DNA of 64,000 nt from CAVRIA01 sp963721115 (GTDB taxonomy: Bacteria > Desulfobacterota > Binatia > HRBIN30 > CADEER01): assembly GCA_963721115.1 (NCBI GenBank), contig CAVRIA010000018.1, positions 17,048 to 81,047 of the forward strand, written 5' to 3'. Under the pieces are notes generated by a model. That model saw nothing but the letters and a program-made list of their open reading frames with translations, was not told the DNA's origin and made no database searches. Shown here in pieces: positions 18,188-28,467 of this stretch. The position numbers and the translations under genes were made by a program. Numbering within the stretch: position 1 is the first letter of the stretch; the number at the start of each line of letters is the position of its first letter.

Positions 18188-20916
18188 ATGTCGAAGAAGG
18201 AAATCGGAGCCAGGGCCGCTCTTCTGTGCGCGCTATTGACCCTCGCCTACCCCGCACGGCTCTGGGCGTTGAGCAGCCCGAACTCGTTCTGCACCGGAGA
18301 CCCGTGCGTCATCGCGAGTGACAAGACGGCCGACGCCGACGTCGTCCTCGACTTCGGCAATCGCGCCGTCGTCCTGGGGGCGGTCCTCAACGTCGACAGC
18401 CTTCCCACCGGGAACACCGGATCGCTCACCATCCTGGCGCGCACCTTCTCCATCACCGCCAACGGTCAGATCAAGGCGACGGGGAGCACCACCGCCAGCG
18501 GCGGTAACGTCCTGATCGAAACGACGGACGACATCGCTCTCGACGGGACGCGTTCCACCGGCGCGGTGAGGCTGGTGGGCAGCGATGCGGGCAATCTCAC
18601 TCTGCATTCGAGCGGCGGCTCCGTTTCCGGGGTGGGAAAGCTGAACCTCGACGGAGACGGGCTCTACGCCTCGGGCGGCGGCGTGACCGTCGTCGCGGCG
18701 CAGAACGTCAACCTCACGGGCGACCTCATCGCCGGGGGAGGCACGCAGGGCGGCGGTGGCTCGCTGGACGTCACCGCTGGTGGCGACGTCGTGCTCGGTC
18801 TGGTCAAGATCGACGGCGGGGAGTTCGACGGCGGCGACTTCAGCGTCGTGGCGGACGGCTCGGTCACGCTCGGCGAGGTCGACATGGACGGCGGCGGCGA
18901 CAGCGGCGACGCGGGCATCGGGGACGTCACCGCCGGCGGCTCGCTGACGATGCCGGCGCGCTTTCGCGGACGCGGCGCCGACAACGGCGAGAACTGCGGC
19001 GACGGCGCCGACGTGGACCTGAGCGCGGGTGCGGATCTGCGCATCACCGGCGAGGTCGACATCAAAGGCCGCGCCTTACGACTGCTCGGGCGGCGCGTCT
19101 CACGTTGGACGCGGCGCGCATCTACATGCAGGGGTCGATGGACCTGCGCGCCCAGGGGAGCGAGGGAGACGGCGGCTCGCTGGACGTTTACGCGACGGAG
19201 CTGATCTCATTCACCGGCTCGATCGACCTCGAAGGCGGGGACGGCGGTGCCGGCGATCTGAGCTTCGACTCGGATCTCGACGTCGTCTCGGCGGGCTCGA
19301 TCGACGCGCACGGGCGCTCGACGCTGGCAGATGGGGCGCTGTTCCTGGAGATGGACGCCACCACGCTCAGCATCTCCGGTCCGATCAACACCGATGGCGC
19401 GGCGGGCGCGGGGGGAGGGGACGTTTCCTTCTACGCGTGCGATATCACGGTGGCTCCGCTGACGGTCATCTCGGCGCTCGGCAATCTCGGCTCGATCGAG
19501 GTGATCGGCAGCGACTCCATCGCGCTCCACGGGCAGTTCATCGTCGACGCCACCGGCGAGATCCCCATCGACTACGGTACGCGCGCCGACCCGCCGGACC
19601 TCTCCGGGGCGGTCTTCAGCATTCCGCCGACCCTGACACTGGACACACAGCTCACGCCTTGCGTGCTGTGTGAGAGCAACGCCGAGTGCGACGACGGGAA
19701 CGCGTGTACCGACGACGTCTGCACTCCCTCGACCGGGTGCACGAACGCTTTCAACGCGAATCCGTGCGATGACGGCGATCAGTGCACGGTCGGCGACGTG
19801 TGCAGCGGCGGCAGCTGTATGGGCGGCGCGCCGCGGGATTGCGACGACGGCAACGTCTGCACCGACGATGCGTGTGACCCCGTGCTGGGCTGTCAAGGCA
19901 CGGCGAACACTGCCTCCTGCGACGACGGCGACGCGTGCACGCAGGGGGACCTGTGCAGCGGCGGCTCGTGCGCAGGGACGCCGCTCGATTGCAGCGACGG
20001 CAACCCTTGCACGGACGACGTGTGCAGCAACGGCTCCTGCGAGAATCCCCCCAACAGCGCCCCCTGCGACGATGGAGACATCTGCACAGAGAACGACGCG
20101 TGCAGCGGCGGGTTATGCATGCCCGGTCCGTCGATGGACTGCGCAGACACCGACGGCTGCACCGCCGACTCGTGCGACAGCGTGCTGGGCTGCGTGAACC
20201 AGCCCATCCCCGGCTGTTCGGACGCCGACGGGGACGGCAAGCCCGACGCTTCGGACGAATGTACGACCCTGGTGTGGACCAGCGCGCCGGCCACGCCCCC
20301 CAATCAGTATCCGGCCAAGTTCCGTTTGAGCGTGAAGAAGATCTCCCGCGCGGCGGGCAGCCAGGGCGTCCTCCTGAAGGGCTTCTTCAATCCCGCCCCA
20401 TCGGCCCTGCCCATCGACCCGGCGACGAACGGCGTCTACGTGCGGATCGCCGATCAGGACGGGGTCGTGTACGAGGCGGACGTCCCCGGCGCGCTGACGC
20501 CGTGCGGCTCGCGCGACGGCTGGAAGACCGTCGGCAGCACGGGACGGACGACCTGGAAGTACAAGAACAAGAGCGGCGCCCTGCCGCCCTCGTGCACTCC
20601 GGGCTCGGCCAAGGGGATCTCCACCATTCTCGTCCGCGACCTGCGCGGCTCGGGGAAGTCGGCGGTGCAGATGAAGATCAAGGCCAAGGACGCCACCCTG
20701 GATCGGAATCCGGTCGTGCCGCTGACGCGCGTGCAGGCGGACGTCGTGCTCGCCGCTCGTCCCGCTCCGGGCGCGGCGAGCGCCCAGGCGGAGGCGGGCC
20801 AGTGCGCCGAGGCACTGTTCACCGGCAACCCGATCCCCTCGGGCGGCGGCAAGCCATTCTGCAAGGTGAAGCAGAAGATCGGCGTGCTGGATCTGGTGGC
20901 GTGCAAGGGTCTGTGA
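18188..20916 (+). CDS. Large secreted multi-repeat protein, frameshifted
   Basis: The ATG at 18188 (site GAGAGGAGAGG) opens a signal peptide ending in RLWALSS. Next come about 450 residues of glycine- and valine-rich short strands of beta-helix type, such as GGSLDVTAGGDVVLG and GGDFSVVADGSVTLG. The frame changes near 19076-19095, consistent with two extra bases, and the strand repeats continue in the second frame. Seven Cys-rich repeats follow, then an acidic calcium-type linker (DADGDGKPDASDE) and a C-terminal domain of about 200 residues with FRLSVKKI and GVYVRIADQDG. It is probably a surface or secreted structural protein. Joined, it has about 908 residues. Confidence 0.75.
19674..20222 (+). 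repeat. Seven tandem Cys-rich repeats of about 25 residues
   Basis: Seven copies of a unit of the form CDDGNxCTxDxCxxxxGC run from codon TGC at 19686 to about 20217. Units of CTDD type alternate with units of GDxCSGGSC type. The pattern resembles slime-mould/Dictyostelium-type cysteine repeats also found in delta-proteobacteria-like secreted proteins. Each unit holds four or five Cys. Confidence 0.85.
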
Positions 20917-20917
20917 C

Positions 20918-22459
20918 GTGTACCCAGGGGAGCACGGCCGGCGGACGCCGGAGAGGCCGGCCTACGTCATGGCCGGCAGCGGCGAGGTGGTCACCTACGG
21001 CGAGCTCGACGCCCGCTCCAATCGCTGCGCCCGGCTCTTCCGGTCGCTCGGCCTACGGCCGGGGGACAGTATCGCCTTCTGTCTGGAGAACCATCCCCGC
21101 TTCTTCGAGATCGCCTGGGCGGCGCAGCGCTCCGGACTGTACTACACGCCGGTCTCCTCGCGCCTCACGCCGGGAGAGATCGCCTACATCGTGAACGACT
21201 GCGGCGCCCGGGTGTTCCTGACGTCGGCACACAAGGCCGACGAGGCAGCCGGTGTGCGCGCGCAGATCCCGCAGGCGACGGCGCGGCTCATGCTGGACGG
21301 CGCCGCGGACGGGTACGCCTCCTATGAGGACGCGCTCCGCTCCGAGTCGCCCGAGGCGTTGGCGGACGAGCGCGAGGGCCAGGACATGCTCTACTCGTCC
21401 GGCACCACGGGGCGCCCGAAAGGGGTCCGCTTACCGCTGTCTGGACAGCCGGCTGGTACGCCGCCGGCACTCTTGCAGCTCATGTCGCACCTGTACGCCA
21501 CCGGCCCGGAGACCGTGTACCTCTCTCCCGCGCCGCTCTATCACGCCGCCCCGATGCGCTTCTGCATGGCACTGCACCGCCTCGGCGCCACCACGGTCGT
21601 CATGGAGAGGTTCGATCCGTGCGAGGCGCTGCGGCTGATCGAGCGCCACCGGGTCACCCACAGCCAGTGGGTGCCGACCATGTTCGTGCGCATGCTCAAG
21701 CTACCCGAGGAGGAGCGTGCCCGATACGACCTGTCCAGTCTGCGGGTCGCGATCCACGCCGCCGCGCCCTGTCCGATTCCGGTGAAGGAGCAGATGATCG
21801 GGTGGTGGGGACCGATCCTGTACGAGTACTACGCCGGCACCGAGGGCAACGGCTTCACGGCCATCGATTCGATCGAGTGGCTGGCGCACCGGGGCTCGGT
21901 CGGCCGCGCCCTGCTCGGCGAGATCCACATCGTCGGGTCGCAGGGCGGCGAGCTGCCCGCGGGGGAGATCGGCGGCGTCTACTTCGCCGGCGGCGCCAGC
22001 TTCGAATATCACAACGATCCCGACAAGACCGCCGCCTCGCGCAACGAGAAGGGGTGGTCGACGCTCGGCGACATCGGCTACCTCGACGCCGAGGGTTACC
22101 TCTACCTGACCGACCGCAAGGCCAACATGATCATCTCCGGCGGGGTGAACATCTACCCGCAGGAGGCGGAAAACGTGCTCGTCACGCATCCCAAGGTGGC
22201 TGACGTGGCCGTCTTCGGAGTGCCGAACGCGGACCTCGGCGAGGAGGTCAAGGCGGTCGTTCAGCCGCTCGACATGGGCGAGGCCGGCCCGGACCTGGAG
22301 CGCGAGCTGCTGGACTTCTGTCGCGACCAGCTGGCGAAGTACAAGTGCCCGCGCAGCATCGACTTCGCGGCGGAGCTGCCGCGGCATCCGACCGGTAAGC
22401 TCTACAAGCGGCTCTTGAAGGACCGCTACTGGGGCGGACACGCGACGCGGATCGTCTGA
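20918..22459 (+). CDS. AMP-dependent acyl-CoA synthetase/ligase
   Basis: This enzyme activates a carboxylic acid to acyl-CoA through an acyl-adenylate. The 513-residue ANL-superfamily protein shows the phosphate loop LYSSGTTGRPKGVR, the adenine motif YEYYAGTEGNG, the hinge motif GWSTLGDIGYLDAEGYLYLTDR and the C-terminal catalytic lysine motif PTGKLYKR. The full sequence matches the fatty-acid or bile-acid-type CoA ligase length. The GTG start lies one base after the stop of the large secreted protein. The substrate cannot be read from the sequence. Confidence 0.93.
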   Translation: MYPGEHGRRTPERPAYVMAGSGEVVTYGELDARSNRCARLFRSLGLRPGDSIAFCLENHPRFFEIAWAAQRSGLYYTPVSSRLTPGEIAYIVNDCGARVFLTSAHKADEAAGVRAQIPQATARLMLDGAADGYASYEDALRSESPEALADEREGQDMLYSSGTTGRPKGVRLPLSGQPAGTPPALLQLMSHLYATGPETVYLSPAPLYHAAPMRFCMALHRLGATTVVMERFDPCEALRLIERHRVTHSQWVPTMFVRMLKLPEEERARYDLSSLRVAIHAAAPCPIPVKEQMIGWWGPILYEYYAGTEGNGFTAIDSIEWLAHRGSVGRALLGEIHIVGSQGGELPAGEIGGVYFAGGASFEYHNDPDKTAASRNEKGWSTLGDIGYLDAEGYLYLTDRKANMIISGGVNIYPQEAENVLVTHPKVADVAVFGVPNADLGEEVKAVVQPLDMGEAGPDLERELLDFCRDQLAKYKCPRSIDFAAELPRHPTGKLYKRLLKDRYWGGHATRIV

Positions 22460-22567
22460 GAGCCGAACGGCGTCCGGCAACGGCGAGAACGGCCTTTTTC
22501 CGCGCCCCGGAGGCGAGTACGATGACACCCGGCCGGCGGCCATGCCGCCCGCCGAAAGGAAGCAACC

Positions 22568-22786
22568 ATGGACTCGGGCTATCTGTTGACGTCCTTCCTC
22601 TTCTCGATGGTCGGCATGGCGGCGTTCGCGTTCGGCCGCAAGCAGCGGCGCGGCGCGCCGACGCTGTTCGGGGTCGCCCTGATGGCGTACCCCTACTTCG
22701 TCTCGACCAGCCTGCAGGTGCTTCTCGTCGGAGCGCTGCTGGTGGTCGGCCTGGTGGTCGGCAACCGGTTCGAGGAAGGGATCTGA
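22568..22786 (+). CDS. Small two-helix membrane protein
   Basis: This 72-residue protein has two or three hydrophobic helices with the motif FGRKQRRGAPTLFGVALMAYPYFV between them. A compact family of small membrane proteins with this outline exists in proteobacteria, but its function is unknown to me. The ATG at 22568 has an excellent site, AAAGGAAG. The alpha/beta hydrolase gene starts 6 bases after its stop. Confidence 0.75.
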   Translation: MDSGYLLTSFLFSMVGMAAFAFGRKQRRGAPTLFGVALMAYPYFVSTSLQVLLVGALLVVGLVVGNRFEEGI

Positions 22787-22792
22787 GCCGGC

Positions 22793-23671
22793 ATGTCCGA
22801 ATCGCTGATCGGCCCGACCTCGCACTACTTCTACTCGCAGCGACTGAAGCTGCATTACGTCGACTGGGGCAACCAGGACAAGCCGCCGCTCCTGCTCGTG
22901 CACGGCGGCCGGGACCACGCCCGCAACTGGGACTGGGTGGCGCAGGAGCTGCGCCGCGACTATCACGTCGTCGCCCCCGATCTGCGCGGGCACGGCGACT
23001 CGCAGTGGGCGATCGGCGGCAGCTACGCCATGGTCGACTACACGCTCGACGTCGCCCAGCTGCTCAACGCGCTGCAGATCTTCCCGGTGACCATCATCGG
23101 CCACTCGCTCGGTGGCTCGATCGCGCTGCAGTACGCGGGTACCTATGCGGAGCGGGTGAGGAAGGTGGTGGCCATCGAGGGGTTGGGACCGCCGCCCGAG
23201 CTGCTGCGCGAGCGCCCGGCGCACGAGCGCATGCGAATCTGGATCTCGGAGATGCGGGCGCTGTCCAAGCGCCATTCGCACCGCTACGAGAGTCTCGACG
23301 ACGCGGTGGCGCGCATGCGCGACGCCAATCCGCGCCTCACGGCCGAGCAGGCCAGGCACCTGACCGTGCACGGGTCGTATCGCGACGAGGACGGCACCTA
23401 CCTGTGGAAGTTCGACAACTACGTGCGCGCCACCTCGCCTTACCTGTTCAACATGGGGGACGCGCAGGAGATCTGGACGCAGATCACGTGTCCGCTGCTG
23501 CTGCTGCGCGGTACGGAATCCTGGGCCACCGACCCGGAGATCGACGGGCGCGCGCGCGCCTTCCACGATTACCGGGCCGTCAACATCGAGGGGGCGGGTC
23601 ACTGGGTGCACCACGACCAGCTCGCGGTCTTTTTGGAACATGTGCGAGCGTTTCTCTCCCCCGGCGACTGA
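22793..23671 (+). CDS. Alpha/beta hydrolase
   Basis: This is a 292-residue cytoplasmic alpha/beta-hydrolase. It has the oxyanion loop LVHGGRDHARNWD, the nucleophile elbow IGHSLGGS and the catalytic histidine in GAGHWVHHDQ, with an acidic residue expected in the preceding strand (LLLLRGTESWATD). The family includes epoxide hydrolases, lipases and C-C bond hydrolases; the cap segment gives no decision among them. Its last 32 bases overlap the longest possible start of the next gene. Confidence 0.92.
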   Translation: MSESLIGPTSHYFYSQRLKLHYVDWGNQDKPPLLLVHGGRDHARNWDWVAQELRRDYHVVAPDLRGHGDSQWAIGGSYAMVDYTLDVAQLLNALQIFPVTIIGHSLGGSIALQYAGTYAERVRKVVAIEGLGPPPELLRERPAHERMRIWISEMRALSKRHSHRYESLDDAVARMRDANPRLTAEQARHLTVHGSYRDEDGTYLWKFDNYVRATSPYLFNMGDAQEIWTQITCPLLLLRGTESWATDPEIDGRARAFHDYRAVNIEGAGHWVHHDQLAVFLEHVRAFLSPGD

Positions 23672-23684
23672 CGCGGCGCGCCGG

Positions 23685-24422
23685 GTGCCAGCTGCAGCGC
23701 GCGCCGCGCGTCCGGCCCTGTTTCTCGTCCTGACCCTGATCTCGACCGCGCCGGCGCTAGGGGCGGAGCCGGCACCGGCGACTCCCAGGGCGGCATGGGC
23801 CAGTGCCGTGCTGCCGCGGGTGCCGGAGCACGCGGACGCGGCGGCTCGCTACCTGATCTACCTGCACGGCGCCATCATCGAAGCGGAAGGCGTCCGTCCG
23901 ACCAGTCCCCGCTTCGGTGTCTACGAGTACCGCCGCATTCTCGACACGTTTGCCGAGCGCGGCTTCGTCGTCATCAGCCAGGCGCGCCCGCGCGGCACCG
24001 AGGTCGGCGCCTACGCCGGGCAGGTCGCTTCCGAGGTGGACTCTCTGATCGAACAGGGCGTCGCCCCCGAGCGCGTCACGGTGGTCGGCTTCTCGAAGGG
24101 AGGCGCCATCGCCATCCGGACCTCGGAGCTTCTTCGCAACCCGCGGGTGAACTTCGTTCTTCTGGCCGCATGCGGCAACGGGATGCGGACCGATCCCCCC
24201 CGTCTGGTGGGGCGCATCCTCTCCATTCACGAGGCGAGCGACGACATCGGCCGCTCGTGCCGCGACCTCACCGGAGGAAGCGGTTCCCCCGTGCGGCGCG
24301 AGATCGAGATCCACGTCGGGGGTGGTCACGGGGCGTTCTATCGACCCGTGGCGGCGTGGGTCGATCCCGTCGTCGAGTGGGCGTCCGGGCAGGAGGAGAA
24401 CCCCGGCAAGCCGACGCCGTAG
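23685..24422 (+). CDS. Secreted alpha/beta hydrolase-like protein
   Basis: The product has about 245 residues with an N-terminal signal peptide (ARPALFLVLTLISTAPALGAEP), the early strand YLIYLHGAIIEAEG, the nucleophile elbow VVGFSKGGAIAIR and a late histidine in VGGGHGAFYRP. This matches an alpha/beta-hydrolase with a periplasmic location. The start is uncertain: a GTG at 23685 avoids overlap with the upstream hydrolase, while an ATG at 23640 would overlap it by 32 bases and place 15 extra residues before the signal. Confidence 0.8.
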   Translation: MPAAARAARPALFLVLTLISTAPALGAEPAPATPRAAWASAVLPRVPEHADAAARYLIYLHGAIIEAEGVRPTSPRFGVYEYRRILDTFAERGFVVISQARPRGTEVGAYAGQVASEVDSLIEQGVAPERVTVVGFSKGGAIAIRTSELLRNPRVNFVLLAACGNGMRTDPPRLVGRILSIHEASDDIGRSCRDLTGGSGSPVRREIEIHVGGGHGAFYRPVAAWVDPVVEWASGQEENPGKPTP

Positions 24423-24440
24423 AAGGGGGGCGATGGCACC

Positions 24441-25449
24441 GTGGTTGCTCCCCGCGTCTCGGTTCTGATTCCCGTCTTCAATGCGGGGACCACGCTGGCC
24501 GCCTGCCTGCGCAGCATACGACGGCAGACGCTGTCGAGCTGGGAATGCGTCGTCGTCGACGACGGCTCCGAGGACGACTCGCTAGCTCGTGGCGCGCTCC
24601 TTCGCGGACCGCGACCGGCGCTTCGTCATCGTGACGCAGCCGCACGGCGGGTTGGTTCCGGCGCTGTGCACCGGTCTGGCGCGCTGCCGGGGAGCCTACG
24701 TGGCGCGCATGGACGCCGACGACCTGATGCATCGCGAGCGCCTCGCCGCCCAGCACGACGCACTGGAGCGGCAGCCGGGGCTCGCCGCCGTGGGGTGCCG
24801 GGTGCGGGTCTTTCCGCGCCGGGATCTCGCGGCGGGCCGCCGCGCCTACGAGCGCTGGTTGAACGTGATCGACTCGCCACTCGCCCTGCGGCGGGAAGCG
24901 CTCGTCGAGTGTCCGATCGCGCATCCGGCCCTGATGATTCGGCGCGAAATCCTCTGCCGCCACGGTTATCGCGACTGCGGCTGGCCGGAGGATTACGACC
25001 TGGTCTTGCGCCTGCTCGCTGCGGGGAGGGAGATCGGCATCGTGCCGCGCCGTCTGCTGGCGTGGCGCAACCGGCCCGAGCGCCTCTCGCGGGTCGGGGC
25101 GCCGTACGCCATCGAGCGCTTCACCGCGTGCAAGGCGCACTTCCTGGCGCGCGGCTTCCTGGCGCGCTCGCCGCGCTACGTCCTCTGGGGGTACGGGGCG
25201 ACGGGACGGGAGCTGCGGCGTGCGCTTCTGGCGCACGGCAAGGAACCCTCGCACATCATCGAGGTGCATCCGGGACGTCTCGGAATGCGCATTCACGGCG
25301 CTCCCGTGATCGCCCCGGAAGGGCTGCGGTCGGTCGAAACGCGGCCGATCGTGGCCTCGGTCGCCGGGGCGCCGGCGCGCAACGAGATCCGCGCTGCCCT
25401 CGAGGCGATGGGGTTGCGCGAGCTGCGCGACTTCGTGTGCGCGGCGTGA
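24441..25449 (+). CDS. Glycosyltransferase family 2, frameshifted
   Basis: The first frame, from the GTG at 24441 (site AAGGGGGG), encodes the GT2 nucleotide-binding start VSVLIPVFNAGTTLAACLRSI and VVDDGSEDDS. Near 24585 the frame changes, and the second frame supplies MDADDLMHRERL (the DxD motif), a GWPEDYDLVLRL block and a C-terminal extension with WGYGATGRELRRALL that looks like a nucleotide-binding Rossmann strand. The span is one base over a multiple of three. Joined, it has about 335 residues. It transfers a sugar from a nucleotide donor; acceptor unknown. Confidence 0.82.
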
Positions 25450-25500
25450 CGGCGGCACGGTGCGCGGGCGGCGCGCCGAAAGGGAACGAGAAGAGGCCGG

Positions 25501-26838
25501 CTATCTGCGGAAGAGCCAGGAGAGCACGCCGGCCTGCTCGAGGAATACCACGGCGACGGCGACGGGGCTGACGTAGCGCAGAAGAAAGGACCAACCGTGG
25601 AACAGGTAGCGCCACAGGGCGGGGTGGGAGACCTCGTCGCTGCGCTCGTGGCGGGTCAGCACCCAGCCCGCGAAGACGGCCGTGGCGAGACCGCCCAGGG
25701 GCAGCATGTAGTTGCTCGCCAGGCTGTCCATGAAGGCCAAAACGTCTTCTCCCATCGCCGACGGGATTCCCAACACGAAGATCACCAGGCCGAGGCCGAC
25801 GGCGGCGCGGCGCCGCGTCCAACCGCGCTCGTCGACGAAGTACGCGACCACGACCTCCAGCAGCGAGATCGCGGAGCTCAGCGCGGCGAAGGTGACGAGC
25901 AGGAAGAAGACGGCGGCGATGAGCCAGCCCACCGGCAGCTGGGCGAAGGCGACCGGAAGGGTGCGGAAGAGGAGCCCGGGACCGGCGGCGGGCTCCAGGC
26001 CGAAGGCGAAGACGAGCGGAAAGATGACCAGGCCGGCGAAGAGCGCGATGGCGGTGTCGCTGAGCGCCACGTACCAGGCGGAGCGAAACAGATTGACGTC
26101 GCGCTCGAGGTAGCTGCCGTAGGTGATCATTGCTCCCATCCCCAGGCTGAGCGAGAAGAAGGCCTGCCCCATGGCATCGAGGAAGGCGCGGGGGGTGACC
26201 TGGTCCCAGCGCAGCGTGAGCAGGAAGTCGTAACCGGCGCCCGCGCCGGGGGTCGTGGCGGCGTACACGAGCAGGCCGGCCATGAACAGGGCGAGCAGCG
26301 GCATCATGATCGCGTTGCCGCGCTCGATCCCGGACTGGACGCCGCCGGCGACGATGCCGATCGTCAACGCCATGAACACACCCTGCCACAGGATCTGGCG
26401 CGGCAGGCTGCCCTCCAGGTCGGAGAAGAGGGCGTAGATCCGATCCGGGGGCAGGCCGGCGAAGCTGTTGCGCAGCGACAGGAAAACGTAGTCGAGAACC
26501 CAGCCGGCGACGACGCCGTAGTACGAGAGGATGAGGAAGCCGGAAGCGACGCCGAGCCAGCCGACCAGAGACCACGGCGTGCCCGGGCGCAGGGCGCTGA
26601 ACGCGCCCACCGGATTGCGCTGCGTCCGGCGGCCGATCAGGAACTCGGCGAGCAGAATGGGGACGCCGATGAAGGCGACGCAGCCGATGTAGATCAGGAT
26701 GAAGGCGCCGCCGCCGTTGCGGCCCGTGACGTACGGAAACTTCCAGATGTTGCCCAGGCCGATCGCCGAGCCGGCCGCGGCCACGACGAAGCCGATGCTG
26801 CTCGACCAGGTCCCCCGTGCCGTCGTCTGCGTCGCCAC
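25501..26838 (-). CDS. Sodium-dependent transporter, NSS/SNF family (second copy)
   Basis: This is a 445-residue symporter with about 11 or 12 helices. It has the helix-1 signature FVVAAAGSAIGLGNIWKFPY and FILIYIGCVAFIGVPILLAEF, plus the helix-6 block SLSLGMGAMITYGSYL. It is shorter at the C-terminus than the first copy at 10168-11769. Bacterial members import amino acids with sodium. No small partner gene adjoins it, in contrast to the first copy. It is divergent from the dihaem cytochrome. Confidence 0.93.
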   Translation of the reverse strand: MATQTTARGTWSSSIGFVVAAAGSAIGLGNIWKFPYVTGRNGGGAFILIYIGCVAFIGVPILLAEFLIGRRTQRNPVGAFSALRPGTPWSLVGWLGVASGFLILSYYGVVAGWVLDYVFLSLRNSFAGLPPDRIYALFSDLEGSLPRQILWQGVFMALTIGIVAGGVQSGIERGNAIMMPLLALFMAGLLVYAATTPGAGAGYDFLLTLRWDQVTPRAFLDAMGQAFFSLSLGMGAMITYGSYLERDVNLFRSAWYVALSDTAIALFAGLVIFPLVFAFGLEPAAGPGLLFRTLPVAFAQLPVGWLIAAVFFLLVTFAALSSAISLLEVVVAYFVDERGWTRRRAAVGLGLVIFVLGIPSAMGEDVLAFMDSLASNYMLPLGGLATAVFAGWVLTRHERSDEVSHPALWRYLFHGWSFLLRYVSPVAVAVVFLEQAGVLSWLFRR

Positions 26839-26971
26839 TGCCGCGCCTTCCTCTCTTCGGGTGCCGCCGGACTTTCGCCGCGCTGAGGTAACAGACTTCC
26901 CCGGCGCCCCGCAAACGGGTCGCCGGGGAAGCTTGAGAATCGCGGCCCGGTCTGTAATCGAAAGCCTTCGG

Positions 26972-27859
26972 ATGAATCGTCATCAATTCGCGGCGGCGCT
27001 CGTTCTCTGGTTGCTCGTCCGTGCGGTGCCGGCCGTGGCCGCGCCGCCCGGCGACGCCGAGCGCGGACGTGTCGTCTTCGCCCTGGCGGGGGGCTGCGGC
27101 TGCCACAGCATGAAGGAGGGACCGATCGGCGCGGGGGGTCGGCCCCTGCCGACTCCTTTCGGAACCTTCTACGGCAGCAACATCACTCCCGATCCGGAGA
27201 CCGGTATCGGAAGGTGGAGCGACGAGGAGATCGTCGCCGCGATCCGCGCCGGCGACGCGCGCGGCAAGGGGGTCGAGGCCCCCGTCATGCCGTACTACCT
27301 GTATGCCGGCATGTCGGATCGCGACGTGCGCGATCTGGTCGCCTACCTGCGCTCCCTGCCCGCCGTGCGGCGCGCCAACCGGCCGCACGACGTGAGCTTC
27401 CCGTTCGCCCGTCTGGGGTACCGCGCCTGGCGGCTGCTTTTCGCCGGCTCGGTGGCGCCGCCCGCCACGGCGCCCGCCGGTGGGGTCGAGCGCGGGCGCT
27501 ATCTAGCCGAGCACGTGTCGATCTGCTCCGACTGCCATACCCCACGCACCTGGTACGGGGCGCCCGACGGCGCTCTCCACCTGGCCGGGGCGAAGGTGGG
27601 GCCGACGGGAAAGCCGGTTCCCAACATCACACCGGACCCGGAGACGGGCATCGGAGACTGGGACGTCGAAGACATCACGGGAGTCCTGCACAGCGGAATG
27701 CTGCCCAACTTCGACAACGTGCAGGGCCTGATGGCCGAGGTGGTCGACGGGTACGGCGGCGGTCCGGGATACTCGTCGGCGCCCGAGGAGGAGTTGCGGA
27801 CGATCGCAAAATACCTGAAAACGGTTGCGCCGGTCGTACACGACGTCGGCGGTGACTGA
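26972..27859 (+). CDS. Cytochrome c with two haem-type sites
   Basis: The 295-residue exported protein starts with a signal peptide (RHQFAAALVLWLLVRAVPAVAA). Two cytochrome c modules follow, each containing the NITPDPETGIG segment typical of alcohol-dehydrogenase and gluconate-dehydrogenase cytochrome subunits. The second site is a normal CSDCH. The first reads CGCH, one residue shorter than CXXCH, so covalent haem attachment there is uncertain. It lies directly upstream of a cytochrome c', suggesting a periplasmic electron-transfer pair. No dehydrogenase subunit adjoins. Confidence 0.85.
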   Translation: MNRHQFAAALVLWLLVRAVPAVAAPPGDAERGRVVFALAGGCGCHSMKEGPIGAGGRPLPTPFGTFYGSNITPDPETGIGRWSDEEIVAAIRAGDARGKGVEAPVMPYYLYAGMSDRDVRDLVAYLRSLPAVRRANRPHDVSFPFARLGYRAWRLLFAGSVAPPATAPAGGVERGRYLAEHVSICSDCHTPRTWYGAPDGALHLAGAKVGPTGKPVPNITPDPETGIGDWDVEDITGVLHSGMLPNFDNVQGLMAEVVDGYGGGPGYSSAPEEELRTIAKYLKTVAPVVHDVGGD

Positions 27860-27906
27860 TCCGGACGTGACCCGCCCGGACATCGGACACGGAAAAGGAG
27901 TGATTG

Positions 27907-28362
27907 ATGCGCAGGATGGTTTGGATCGGGGTGGTCGTCGGTGCCGCAACCCTGGCGACGGCGGTTTCCGCTCACATGAAGGACGAGGATCTGCCCGCCG
28001 GGCCGATTCGCGACCGGCACGAGCTCATGGAGTCGATCGGGGATCACGCCAAGAAGATCGGACAGGCCATGAAGGCGAACGAGGTCGGCAAGGTGCCCCC
28101 GCACGCCGAAGCCATCAGCACGAAGGCGAAGAGCATCGCCGCCCTGTTTCCGAAGGGGAGCACCGACGAGAAGTCGCGCGCCAAACCCGAGATCTGGCAG
28201 AACTGGGCGGAGTTCGAGAAGCTCACGGCCTCGCTCCAGAAGGATGCCGCCGCCCTCGCCGTGGCGGCCCGCGACGGCGGCGACGCCGGCGCGGCGGCGA
28301 AGCAGATGTTCTCCAACTGCAAAACCTGTCACGACAAGTTCCGCACGCCCGAGGACGACTGA
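27907..28362 (+). CDS. Cytochrome c' (class II cytochrome c)
   Basis: This is a 151-residue exported cytochrome. After a signal peptide (VWIGVVVGAATLATAVSAHM) comes a four-helix-bundle domain, and the haem motif CKTCH sits near the C-terminus, as in cytochromes c' and c-556. Such proteins bind NO or act in electron transfer. The ATG at 27907 follows AAAAGGAG. It is 47 bases downstream of the dihaem-type cytochrome and probably in its operon. Confidence 0.9.
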   Translation: MRRMVWIGVVVGAATLATAVSAHMKDEDLPAGPIRDRHELMESIGDHAKKIGQAMKANEVGKVPPHAEAISTKAKSIAALFPKGSTDEKSRAKPEIWQNWAEFEKLTASLQKDAAALAVAARDGGDAGAAAKQMFSNCKTCHDKFRTPEDD

Positions 28363-28467
28363 GGGCTCGCTGGCCGCGCCGCGCCCGTCTTTCGGCATCT
28401 GGACGCTCTCCGTCGGACTGTGCCAAAGAGGACGAGGAATCGAGCTGATGACACGGGAGACTCGCTG

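Noticed and set aside
26933..26958. Promoter TTGAGA to TGTAAT upstream of the dihaem-type cytochrome
   Set aside because: The spacing is only 14 bases, and the -10 would fall 13 bases from the start codon; too weak to annotate.
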